A stretch of 64,000 bases of DNA from Paenibacillus sp. Root444D2. Lineage in GTDB: Bacteria; Bacillota; Bacilli; Paenibacillales; NBRC-103111. A program made the position numbers and the translations under genes. A model generated the notes under the pieces. The model was not told where the DNA came from. It was given only the letters and a program-made list of their open reading frames with translations, and ran no database searches. The stretch lies in the NCBI RefSeq assembly GCF_001426375.1, contig NZ_LMEO01000050.1:62001-126000 (forward strand), written 5' to 3'. Shown here in pieces: positions 41,170 to 49,068 of this stretch (position 1 is the first letter of the stretch; each line of letters begins with the position of its first letter).

Positions 41170-43257
41170 ATGACTAATTTACTTCAAACACTTAAGCATG
41201 TACCCTCTCGCATTTTGATTGTTGTTTTACCTTTTCTACTTATGGGCATGGTTGAATACTTAGAAAGAGGCTCTTATGAAGAACTTCATAAATGGGTCAT
41301 GTCACACCCGCTTTCAATGGTTCTTGCCTACTTTGTTGTCGGTACTATGTATTTGTTCCTAATTGCATTAACAGGTCGAAGTCGGTTATCCTTTTGGATT
41401 CTTTGTGCAATCTTGCTTCCTCTAGGAGCAATAAGCGGCAGTAAATTAAAAGCTATTGGAGCGCCATATTATCCTTGGGACCTCGTATTTAATAATCAAA
41501 TTGTTGAGTACAAAGCATTTTTGCAAGGGTATCTCAATTTTAGAATACTGGGTACTGTCGCCATTTTTCTCACGATAATTGCTTTATTATTTCATTTGAT
41601 TTTGCTGCATCGACGTATCCGATTCACTTGGATTGAACGTAGTATTTATGCTGTCATTGCCATTATTATGGCGACTAGTCTATATACGGACAAACCTATC
41701 CCTTTCATGAATTTATACGGTATTTATACGGTCCCTTGGGACCAAACGATTACCTACGACGAGAATGGATACTTGTATTCCTCTGTACAGATGCTAGGTT
41801 TTCTCAAGGTCGCAAAACCTGAGGGATATAGTAAGAAAGCCGTTACCACCATTCTTGAGCAGATTCCTGAGAAAAAACCAGCAAGTGACAAAAAGCCAAA
41901 CATCATTGTGATGCTCGGAGAATCTTTTTGGGATCCGACGATTATGAAAAATATCTCGTTTAGTCGAGATCCTATCCCGAATTTACATCAGCTGCAGAAA
42001 TCGTATACCAGCGGTTGGATGTTGTCTCCACAATTCGGAGGCAGCACTGCAAATGTTGAATTTGAAGTCTTATCGGGTAATTCCATGAGATTCTTTGGGA
42101 AATCACCCGATAAAATATTGCCCTACATAGAGTATATGAATCATGGTGTGGACTCTTTAGCTAGCATTACGACTAGGCAGGGGTATACCGCCACCTCGAT
42201 TAACCCGTTCTTCAGCTATTTCTTCGACAGCAGAAAGGTTTATAAGCATTTTGGTTTTTCACGTTTCATAGCTAGTGAGTTTTTCCCAAATGATTTTGAA
42301 GGCCCTAACTATGCGGATCGAGCCGTTGCAAAGAAGATTATTGAGGAGACAGAGAAAAGTCAGGGGCCTGATTTTATTTTTGCGAACACGATGGAGAATC
42401 ATCATCCCTTCAAACCAGGGAAATTCGTCAAAAATACGATTGAGGTTAAAGGAGATATTACACCTGAATCCAAAGGAATTTTGGAAACATACGCCCAGGG
42501 TATTTCGGGTACTGACAAAGCGCTTCAGTCCCTAGTGGACTATTACTCAAAAAAATCAGAGCCGACGATCATTCTCTTTTTCGGAGATCATTTACCTTTT
42601 TTCGAGGAAAATTATAAGGTTTACCGTGATGCTAAATATGTCCTTCCTGATGATCCAGATTTGTATATTAAGACACACTACACGCCTTTCTTGATTTGGA
42701 ACAATTTCCTGCCTGCAGATCAAGAAAAAACGGATCTAAAAATGAGCCCTTCCTTTCTAGGCCCTAAGGTTCTTCAAATGGCTGGTGTTCAGGGCAGTTA
42801 CTACACAGACTATCTCTACGCATTGTCGCAAAAAATTCCTGTCATTCCGCCAAATGAGATGTGGGACAAGTATCAAATCAAAGAAAGTGATCTCTCCGAC
42901 TATATGCAGCTTCAATACGATAATTTATTCGGAGGTCGTTATGGGTACGAAGCTAAAGGGTTTAAAAACACGATTGTACAACCAGGCTACACCTTGGGGT
43001 ACGGCGATCCCGTTATAACAAAGGTGAATCAAAGTGAACACAAACTTCAGGTTGTTGGTAAGCCCTTTTACTCCTCCTGCAATGTTTATATTGATGGTTT
43101 AGCATTTAAATCCAATTTCGATGGTGAAGATACACTTTATGTCGATCTGTCGGAGAACCCGCCTTTAGATCCTGGGAAGCCTCATCAAGTCGAAGTGCGT
43201 ATTTATGATGATAAAAAGATGAAGATCGGCCAATCTAACCTTTATCCACTCCCCTAG
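41170..43257 (+). CDS. LTA-synthase-like membrane sulfatase (copy 1)
   Basis: The 695 residues have five N-terminal TM helices and an extracellular alkaline-phosphatase-like sulfatase domain: metal site IVMLGESFWDPT, the nucleophile Thr region SPQFGGSTANVEFEVLSGNS, EN-HH in NTMENHHPF, and FFGDHLPFF. A C-terminal beta domain (about 600-695) is added. It probably transfers glycerol- or ethanolamine-phosphate onto an envelope glycan, but differs from canonical LtaS in these motifs. The ATG follows ACAGGAG. A paralogue lies at 49069. Confidence 0.85.
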   Translation: MTNLLQTLKHVPSRILIVVLPFLLMGMVEYLERGSYEELHKWVMSHPLSMVLAYFVVGTMYLFLIALTGRSRLSFWILCAILLPLGAISGSKLKAIGAPYYPWDLVFNNQIVEYKAFLQGYLNFRILGTVAIFLTIIALLFHLILLHRRIRFTWIERSIYAVIAIIMATSLYTDKPIPFMNLYGIYTVPWDQTITYDENGYLYSSVQMLGFLKVAKPEGYSKKAVTTILEQIPEKKPASDKKPNIIVMLGESFWDPTIMKNISFSRDPIPNLHQLQKSYTSGWMLSPQFGGSTANVEFEVLSGNSMRFFGKSPDKILPYIEYMNHGVDSLASITTRQGYTATSINPFFSYFFDSRKVYKHFGFSRFIASEFFPNDFEGPNYADRAVAKKIIEETEKSQGPDFIFANTMENHHPFKPGKFVKNTIEVKGDITPESKGILETYAQGISGTDKALQSLVDYYSKKSEPTIILFFGDHLPFFEENYKVYRDAKYVLPDDPDLYIKTHYTPFLIWNNFLPADQEKTDLKMSPSFLGPKVLQMAGVQGSYYTDYLYALSQKIPVIPPNEMWDKYQIKESDLSDYMQLQYDNLFGGRYGYEAKGFKNTIVQPGYTLGYGDPVITKVNQSEHKLQVVGKPFYSSCNVYIDGLAFKSNFDGEDTLYVDLSENPPLDPGKPHQVEVRIYDDKKMKIGQSNLYPLP

Positions 43258-43270
43258 TCATGACTCCAGC

Positions 43271-43311
43271 CCCCCTCGAATAGGATGAAGCATATCCTGT
43301 AGCCGAGGGGG
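43271..43311 (+). promoter_or_regulatory. Hairpin that buries the ymaF ribosome-binding site
   Basis: CCCCCTCG (43271-43278) pairs with CGAGGGGG (43304-43311), with an inner AGGAT/ATCCT stem (43282-43286, 43294-43298). The 3' arm contains the GAGGGGG that should serve the ymaF ATG at 43318. It also looks like the terminator of the upstream gene, with only a TTT run. Confidence 0.65.
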
Positions 43312-43317
43312 TTTGTC

Positions 43318-43701
43318 ATGCACCCACGTATCCCACCTGCTCATGTTCATTTCTTTAAAGTTATAACATCAGAAGAATTAAACCATCATCACCTATTACG
43401 ACTATATACATTTAGTGTAAACGGTACGGCTTATGACAATCACGTACATCAATACCAAGGCATTTCCGGCATCCGGTATGGCCATTACCATGCTTTTTAT
43501 GGTACGACAGGGCCTGCCATAGCGCTCCAGGATGGCACTCACTTTCATTTACTTGATGGCACTGTCGAGCTGAATGCTTATAACACCTCGCGGGGAGGTG
43601 CATTGGTTAAATCAAAACAAATAGAAGGACTTATTCAGGAGCTGCACCGGCACAGTTATGCTGGTTATTCATCCGTTGGTCTTAGTTATGAGCCATGGTG
43701 A
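43318..43701 (+). CDS. ymaF: YmaF family protein
   Basis: A 127-residue His-rich protein: AHVHFF at the start, NHHHLLRLYTFSVNGTAYDN, HVHQYQGISGIRYGHYHAFY and DGTHFHLLDG, the pattern of the YmaF family. The many His suggest metal binding, but the function is unknown. The ribosome-binding site GAGGGGG is held in the 3' arm of the upstream hairpin. A bidirectional terminator follows. Confidence 0.85.
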   Translation: MHPRIPPAHVHFFKVITSEELNHHHLLRLYTFSVNGTAYDNHVHQYQGISGIRYGHYHAFYGTTGPAIALQDGTHFHLLDGTVELNAYNTSRGGALVKSKQIEGLIQELHRHSYAGYSSVGLSYEPW

Positions 43702-43723
43702 GCCATTCATGAAATGGAAATAG

Positions 43724-43772
43724 AAAAAGAGTCAAGTACGAAGGCTGAATATGCCTTCCCTTGACTCTTTTT
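43724..43772. terminator. Bidirectional terminator between ymaF and the epimerase gene
   Basis: AAAAAGAGTCAAG (43724-43736) pairs with CTTGACTCTTTTT (43760-43772), with an inner AAGGC/GCCTT stem. Poly-A and poly-T ends make it functional on both strands, and it lies between convergent genes. Confidence 0.9.
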
Positions 43773-43778
43773 GGTAAG

Positions 43779-44759
43779 CTACTGCAAAGGTTCAATATGG
43801 ATGGACCACTGAAATTTGAATGATTCTCCCGTTGCTAAGCCTTGGGCACCCGAAATTTCAGGTGCAAAGGGCTCGTTGAATACGTTCATGATACTCGTAT
43901 AAGGTTCAAGCGACACAGCTTCCGCCCATGGCGCTGTGAATAGTACATGAATGGGAAACTTGTCTCCCATGTTGTACACGAGCTTAGTCCCCCGAGCCTC
44001 GTACTGAAGCTCGCAGGTTTGCGGGCCCGGCTCGATGCTGAGCATCTGCGAGCCGCCTGGGTAATTCGGCAGCTCCGTGACGAGCATGCCTTGCTTTAGC
44101 GCCGCAGTGAGCGGCGAAGGCGCGGGCTCCGCCGCCGCGTAGCCATCCGCGCTGAGCGGCCACTCCGCCGCCGCGGGGATCACCACCCGCACGCGGCCCG
44201 CTTCGCCCTTCGCGAACGCGAAGTACGGGTGAAAGCCAAGAGATAGCGGCATCGTTTGGCCGCTATGGTTGGCGATTTCACCGCTGAGCGACAGCGTACC
44301 GTCCTTCAGACGGTACGTGAAGCGAAAGCATGCGGCGTGTGGATAATACGCCAGCATGTCCGGATGCTCCGCGAAGTCGAACTCCGCGGAGACATAAGCC
44401 CCGCCAGCGGCATCCGCGCCGCTGGCAATGACCTTCCACGGCCGCTCGCGCAGCTCGCCGTGGGCGTGATCCGGCTCCCGATTCGCGGGGAGCCGGTACT
44501 CGCGGCCTTCGAAGGAGAAGGCCGCAAGCTTGACGCGCCCCGGCGGGAACAGAATGGGCACGCCGTAGCGCGAAGACTTGACGCGAAGCTCAGCCAAGCT
44601 GTCTGGTTTCGCGATGTAGGCATGGTTCCGCACATCGAAGCGGAACAGATGCAATCCGACGGCCGGGATAACTTCGGCCTCAGCCTGTGCATGATGGTCG
44701 ACTAGGCGCAGGGTCGACTCCCCGTCCCACTCGCTGCTGATAATCTCGTACTGACTCAT
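43779..44759 (-). CDS. Aldose 1-epimerase family protein
   Basis: The 326-residue beta-sandwich protein of the galactose mutarotase superfamily has ANREPDHAHGELRERPWKV (His of the active site), SLGFHPYFAF (second His), and SLEPYTSIMNVF (Glu acid/base region). It interconverts sugar anomers. The ATG (44757-44759) follows a GGAGG site. The middle of the gene (about 44080-44660) is visibly GC-rich, unlike its flanks. It could be a GalM- or YihR/YeaD-type enzyme; the substrate is not clear. Confidence 0.82.
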   Translation of the reverse strand: MSQYEIISSEWDGESTLRLVDHHAQAEAEVIPAVGLHLFRFDVRNHAYIAKPDSLAELRVKSSRYGVPILFPPGRVKLAAFSFEGREYRLPANREPDHAHGELRERPWKVIASGADAAGGAYVSAEFDFAEHPDMLAYYPHAACFRFTYRLKDGTLSLSGEIANHSGQTMPLSLGFHPYFAFAKGEAGRVRVVIPAAAEWPLSADGYAAAEPAPSPLTAALKQGMLVTELPNYPGGSQMLSIEPGPQTCELQYEARGTKLVYNMGDKFPIHVLFTAPWAEAVSLEPYTSIMNVFNEPFAPEISGAQGLATGESFKFQWSIHIEPLQ

Positions 44760-44847
44760 ATTGAATCCTCCTTAGTATTTTACATTGGCAGTTAATTCTT
44801 GCGTTTTAAGCTGTAGCATGACGTTCTTAATACTTAAGCATTACTAC

Positions 44848-45852
44848 TTAATTCATTTGCATTTGCGGAGCACGTCTTCGATAGTCTGAGTATATCAAAG
44901 CAATCCCAATTACTAGAATGACTGTCGTGACCAAGCTGCCTTCAGCCCCAAAATCCGCTCCCGAAATAAATGAAGCTCCCTGTATCTCGGTCTTTATGAG
45001 GGATGACATCGGTGTACCGGAAACTTCGAATCCAAGGATACAACCCTGAAAAAAATTCCAAGACAAGTGCATGCCTATTGGCATCCACAAACCGCCGGAG
45101 TACTCCCGACTTAAGGCGAACAATAGGCCTGCTAGAAGTAAATTCAAGATTGGAAGCGGCGAATTCCACATGCCTGGATTAAATGTATGCAAAAAGGCAA
45201 ATACAACGGTCGAAACCGTTATGCCAGATAAGGTGCCGAACCTTATCTTCACCAGTCCTTGTAAATAGCCGCGTGCAAATAACTCTTCATTAACAGCAAC
45301 CCCTACAAAGAGTAAAAAACCCCACGTCAGTTCGAGTCCGAGCGTTCCAGTCCATTGCAACGATACGATCTTAATCCCACCCAGCAGCCATATTCCTGCA
45401 GTGCTGATTGTAATGAGTAAAGCGCCTGCAGCGAAGCCTTCTCCGAATCTTCTACCAAGCCTATGTGTATGAAGTCCCAGTGTCCAGCCTTTACGTCTTT
45501 CGAAAATGGCATAAGAAAGAATAACTCCGCTAATAAAACCAATGATTTGCGCCCATAAAGCTGCCTTTATAAAGAATGGATCTCCAGCAACACCTGCCAT
45601 ACTTAGCTCCTGAGAGGCAGGATGCCTCAGAATCGCTATAACCGCGGCTGCGATTGATAAGAGCACAGTAATCACAACAATGAAAACGAGGGTTAAGAGT
45701 ACTTTACCCACAATCATCAGAATGGATAAGGACTTTCGCTTCTTTTCCTCGATAAGGTTCCACTCCCTTCTAAACCACTTATTCGCGAATAATCGCCTAT
45801 TTCCTGCCAACTTGCGAAGGAAAGGAAGCTCTTGTGCAAATGTTGGCTCCAT
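44848..45852 (-). CDS. CPBP family intramembrane metalloprotease
   Basis: The 334-residue membrane protein has about eight TM helices and the CAAX/bacteriocin-processing motifs: VAVNEELFARGYLQG (EExxxR), FAFLHTFNPG (His) and GMHLSWNFFQG (HxxxN). Such proteases cleave within membranes; targets here are unknown. The ATG (45850-45852) lacks a good ribosome-binding site, so the start is uncertain. A histidine kinase gene is divergent, 42 bases away. Confidence 0.85.
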   Translation of the reverse strand: MEPTFAQELPFLRKLAGNRRLFANKWFRREWNLIEEKKRKSLSILMIVGKVLLTLVFIVVITVLLSIAAAVIAILRHPASQELSMAGVAGDPFFIKAALWAQIIGFISGVILSYAIFERRKGWTLGLHTHRLGRRFGEGFAAGALLITISTAGIWLLGGIKIVSLQWTGTLGLELTWGFLLFVGVAVNEELFARGYLQGLVKIRFGTLSGITVSTVVFAFLHTFNPGMWNSPLPILNLLLAGLLFALSREYSGGLWMPIGMHLSWNFFQGCILGFEVSGTPMSSLIKTEIQGASFISGADFGAEGSLVTTVILVIGIALIYSDYRRRAPQMQMN

Positions 45853-45894
45853 GCCACAATAGAAGTAACATCTGATTTATTTGACGGAGGAAAC

Positions 45895-47253
45895 ATGCTT
45901 TTTGTTCTATTTGCACTCTGGATCATCGCGTTGGGGCTTGTCATGGTAGATCCAAGATCTAGTACGATGCGCTGGATGAGCGCTATTGCTTTTACCGGCG
46001 GCTTTGGCGCCCTTGCTGCCGTTTTGTCCGAAACTTTTATCCCCTATATTCAGCAAACAGTACCCAACCCATCCATTAGTGCTCTTCTTTTTCGTGTCAT
46101 GGGCATTAGCTCACTGATATCTTACTATGGCCTGCCATATTCATTTGCCATGCTTTCTTTGAGATATAACGCATCCTGGCAGAAATCGGCCATTCTAACG
46201 TGGCTGCCAATAGGACTACTTATTCCTCCGATTGCCTGCATCCTATTCACAGCTAGTTATACTGAGGAAATGCCCATTGACTTTCCCATCGTAGCCTCCT
46301 GGGTTGTTCCTTATATCTTCATAGGTGCTGTACTTATTGTGATCAAAAGAGAGCGGCTTCCGGCTATGAAGCGGACTCATTTGTTTACTTGCTTAGCCCT
46401 CCTTCCGCCTATCCTTTGTGTAGGCATACTTAATTACGTTATGCCAAGCTTCGGTTTTTACCGTATGTGGGTCTATCACGTATGGATTCTTGCTTTCGTT
46501 GTGCCTTTTTTCGTATTCACCTTTTTCAAATACGGTTTTCTCGGAATGCGTCTGCTCATCGAACGCCGCAAGCTGGACTCGACCCTCCGCGCCATCACAT
46601 CGGGAACCGCCATTTTGAACCATTCGATAAAGAACGATGTTGGGAAAATGCGTTTGTTCCTCGAGAAAATGAAACAACATGCTGAGGAAACGAATCAGCC
46701 AGAACTAATGCAGGACATCGATGTCGTTATGGGGGCTTCCATGCATATCCGTGACATGATTAGCCGAGTACACGAACAAACACAAGAACTCCCTCTTAGG
46801 GAATCTTCAGTCGATTTAGATGAGCTTATTCATAAAGTTCTTCTTCCACTTGGACCTTACCTAAGTAAAATCCAGGTGAACCAGAACATCCCTGAGAACT
46901 TAATTCTTCAATTAGATCCTATTCAAATTGCGGAAACGTTAACGAATATACTCATGAATGCGGTAGAAGCCATGCCCAAAGGCGGCGATCTTACAATTAA
47001 AGCGTTTCATGCTAAAAAGAACATTATTTTGGAAATAAGAGATAACGGAATAGGGATTGAGAAATCTGTGCTGAAGCAAGTGTTAGAACCGTTTTATACA
47101 ACCAAAAGCGGCAGTCATAGCAACTTTGGACTCGGACTCGCTTACTGCTACAGTGTCATGAAGAAACATGGAGGGGCTTTGGAGTTAAGCAGTGCGCCAG
47201 GGAAAGGCACGAGTGTGTTTCTAACCTTCCCCGGCAACCGGCTAAAGAAATAA
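45895..47253 (+). CDS. Membrane sensor histidine kinase
   Basis: The 452 residues begin with about seven TM helices (1-225), a histidine-box segment ILNHSIKNDVGKMRLFLEKM with the probable phospho-His, and an HATPase domain: NILMNAVEAMPKGG (N box), EIRDNGIGIEKSV (G1), LEPFYTTKSG (F) and FGLGLAYCYSVMKKHGG (G2). The ATG at 45895 follows GGAGG; upstream in-frame residues overlap the divergent gene. It probably pairs with the response regulator 14 bases downstream. The signal is unknown. Confidence 0.88.
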   Translation: MLFVLFALWIIALGLVMVDPRSSTMRWMSAIAFTGGFGALAAVLSETFIPYIQQTVPNPSISALLFRVMGISSLISYYGLPYSFAMLSLRYNASWQKSAILTWLPIGLLIPPIACILFTASYTEEMPIDFPIVASWVVPYIFIGAVLIVIKRERLPAMKRTHLFTCLALLPPILCVGILNYVMPSFGFYRMWVYHVWILAFVVPFFVFTFFKYGFLGMRLLIERRKLDSTLRAITSGTAILNHSIKNDVGKMRLFLEKMKQHAEETNQPELMQDIDVVMGASMHIRDMISRVHEQTQELPLRESSVDLDELIHKVLLPLGPYLSKIQVNQNIPENLILQLDPIQIAETLTNILMNAVEAMPKGGDLTIKAFHAKKNIILEIRDNGIGIEKSVLKQVLEPFYTTKSGSHSNFGLGLAYCYSVMKKHGGALELSSAPGKGTSVFLTFPGNRLKK

Positions 47254-47267
47254 AGGGGGCTAACAAC

Positions 47268-47966
47268 TTGGAACCAATTCGTATTTTGATTGTTGAGGAT
47301 GACCTTGACTGGCTTCGCGGCCTTAAAGCCTATTTAAATCGTCAGCCAGATTTGAGTGTCCTAAGCACTGTATCAACCGTAGAAGAAGCAAGAGAACTAT
47401 TTGCTAATGCGGAACCAGAAGCTGATGTTGTCCTTATGGATATCATGCTGCAAGATGAGCCCGCGGGCATTGGACTTGCTGAACAAGCGCTCTTATCTTG
47501 GGGAGCTAAAGTCATTATGCTTACCTCGATGGAGGAGAAAGATTTCATCTTCCGTTCCTTTCAAGCCGGCGCTATTGACTACCAGATCAAATCCCGATTC
47601 GAAGAGCTTCCTTCCATTATTAGAGGCGTACATGCACGTCAGTCTTCCATTAACGCGGCAGTAGCTGAACAGATGAGAGAGGAATTCCGCAGGCTCAAAC
47701 GGTTAGAGCACCAATTCAAGGTCAAAGAAGTCAGCGATCTAATCACACCTACAGAGCTTCAGGTGCTGGAGATGATTGATCAAGGACATACGCAAACAGA
47801 AATTGCTAACCGCTTTTTCATATCCTTACGAACTGTCAAAATTCATGTGGGGCATATTTTAAAGAAACTAGGTAGTCCGAGCAGCAAAGATGCCGCACAG
47901 AAAATCAGAGACTTGGGTTTGTTTGAACGAGGAAATAAAACTAACGGAGACGGCAAAGGGGACTAA
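47268..47966 (+). CDS. NarL/FixJ-type response regulator
   Basis: The 232 residues have a receiver domain (RILIVEDDLDWLRGL with acidic pocket, phospho-Asp in VVLMDIMLQDEPAG, Lys in YQIKSRFEELP) and a LuxR-type HTH (LITPTELQVLEMIDQGHTQTEIANRFFISLRTVKIHVGHIL). The TTG start (47268) has AAAGGGGG. The last bases overlap the convergent yitT stop by four bases. It is the partner of the preceding kinase. Confidence 0.92.
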   Translation: MEPIRILIVEDDLDWLRGLKAYLNRQPDLSVLSTVSTVEEARELFANAEPEADVVLMDIMLQDEPAGIGLAEQALLSWGAKVIMLTSMEEKDFIFRSFQAGAIDYQIKSRFEELPSIIRGVHARQSSINAAVAEQMREEFRRLKRLEHQFKVKEVSDLITPTELQVLEMIDQGHTQTEIANRFFISLRTVKIHVGHILKKLGSPSSKDAAQKIRDLGLFERGNKTNGDGKGD

Positions 47967-48868
47967 TGGATGTCCCGCTTCTTGAATCGACCGCCTTTGA
48001 CATCGTGGATATTGCCAACTGCGAGAAACGCTGCAGGATCGAGCTCATCCACGATGGATTTCAACTTCGCTTCCTCCAGCCGCGTAATTACACAGAAGAT
48101 GACCTTCTTGTTATCTCCCGTGAAGCCGCCTTCCCCTTCGAGATATGTGACACCGCGTCCTAAGCGGTCCAGAATAGCTTCACCTATTTGTCTGAAGCTA
48201 TCACTGATGATCCACACAGACTTCGACTCATCAAACCCTTCAATGGTTACATCAATCATTTTATAAGCAATAAAATAAGCGATTAGGGAATACATCGCAC
48301 GATCCCAACTGTAGACAAACCCTGCGCTGCCTAAAATGAATAGGTTGAAAAACATCACAATCTCACCTACGGAGAACGGTATCTTTTTGGACACGAGAAT
48401 CGCAACAATTTCGGTACCATCGAGTGATCCCCCGAAACGAATAACCATTCCTACCCCAATACCGAGAATAATGCCGCCGAATACGGCTGCAAGCAAAGGG
48501 TCATTGGTTAGCTCTTTCACAGGGTGTAGCAGATACGTGCCTGTGGACATGACCAGAATTGAGAAAAGCGTTGATAATGCAAACGTTTTACCTATTAATT
48601 TATATCCGATAAACAGGAATGGAAGATTTAATAAGGTCAAAAATATCCCGACTTGAATATTGGTTAGATAAGATAAAATGATGGATATTCCTGTAATGCC
48701 CCCGTCAATAATTTTGTTAGGAACTAAGAAAATCTCTAATCCAATTGACATAAGCACAGCACCTAAGAATAAAAACACGCTGCGTCGAAGTAAAGCCTTC
48801 TTGGTCATTCTACGATGCTGCATTTGCATTGTTGCTTTTTTCACATATTGAAGTTGTTCCTCCACCAT
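47963..48868 (-). CDS. YitT family membrane protein
   Basis: The 301 residues have a cytosolic N-terminus, about five TM helices (FLFLGAVLMSIGLEIFLVPN, IQVGIFLTLLNLPFLFIGYK and others) and a C-terminal DUF2179 domain (VTYLEGEGGFTGDNKKVIFCVI, DPAAFLAVGNIHDVKGGRF). GGITGISII and FGGSLDGTEIVAIL are typical of YitT. Function unknown. The ATG follows GGAGGGG. Confidence 0.88.
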   Translation of the reverse strand: MVEEQLQYVKKATMQMQHRRMTKKALLRRSVFLFLGAVLMSIGLEIFLVPNKIIDGGITGISIILSYLTNIQVGIFLTLLNLPFLFIGYKLIGKTFALSTLFSILVMSTGTYLLHPVKELTNDPLLAAVFGGIILGIGVGMVIRFGGSLDGTEIVAILVSKKIPFSVGEIVMFFNLFILGSAGFVYSWDRAMYSLIAYFIAYKMIDVTIEGFDESKSVWIISDSFRQIGEAILDRLGRGVTYLEGEGGFTGDNKKVIFCVITRLEEAKLKSIVDELDPAAFLAVGNIHDVKGGRFKKRDIH

Positions 48869-49007
48869 ACAATCCCCTCCGTTTCTCTATCTTCTATACA
48901 TACATTTCTCGACAAAACCACCTTTTTCCTGCAAATTCAGCCTTTCCTTTGATACTTTATTATAAAAAATGTTAGATATAATACCATCGAATATTACCGT
49001 CAGCCGT

Positions 49008-49015
49008 GGTATAAT
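49008..49015 (+). promoter_or_regulatory. Extended -10 promoter of the second LTA-synthase-like gene
   Basis: TGGTATAAT, with TATAAT at 49010-49015, lies about 55 bases before the ATG at 49069. An ATACCA/TGGTAT inverted repeat frames the region from 48981. The -35 is weak. Confidence 0.45.
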
Positions 49016-49068
49016 GATGGCTGTTGTCATTTACAATTTCTTAATTTGAAAGTCATAGGGAGACATAT

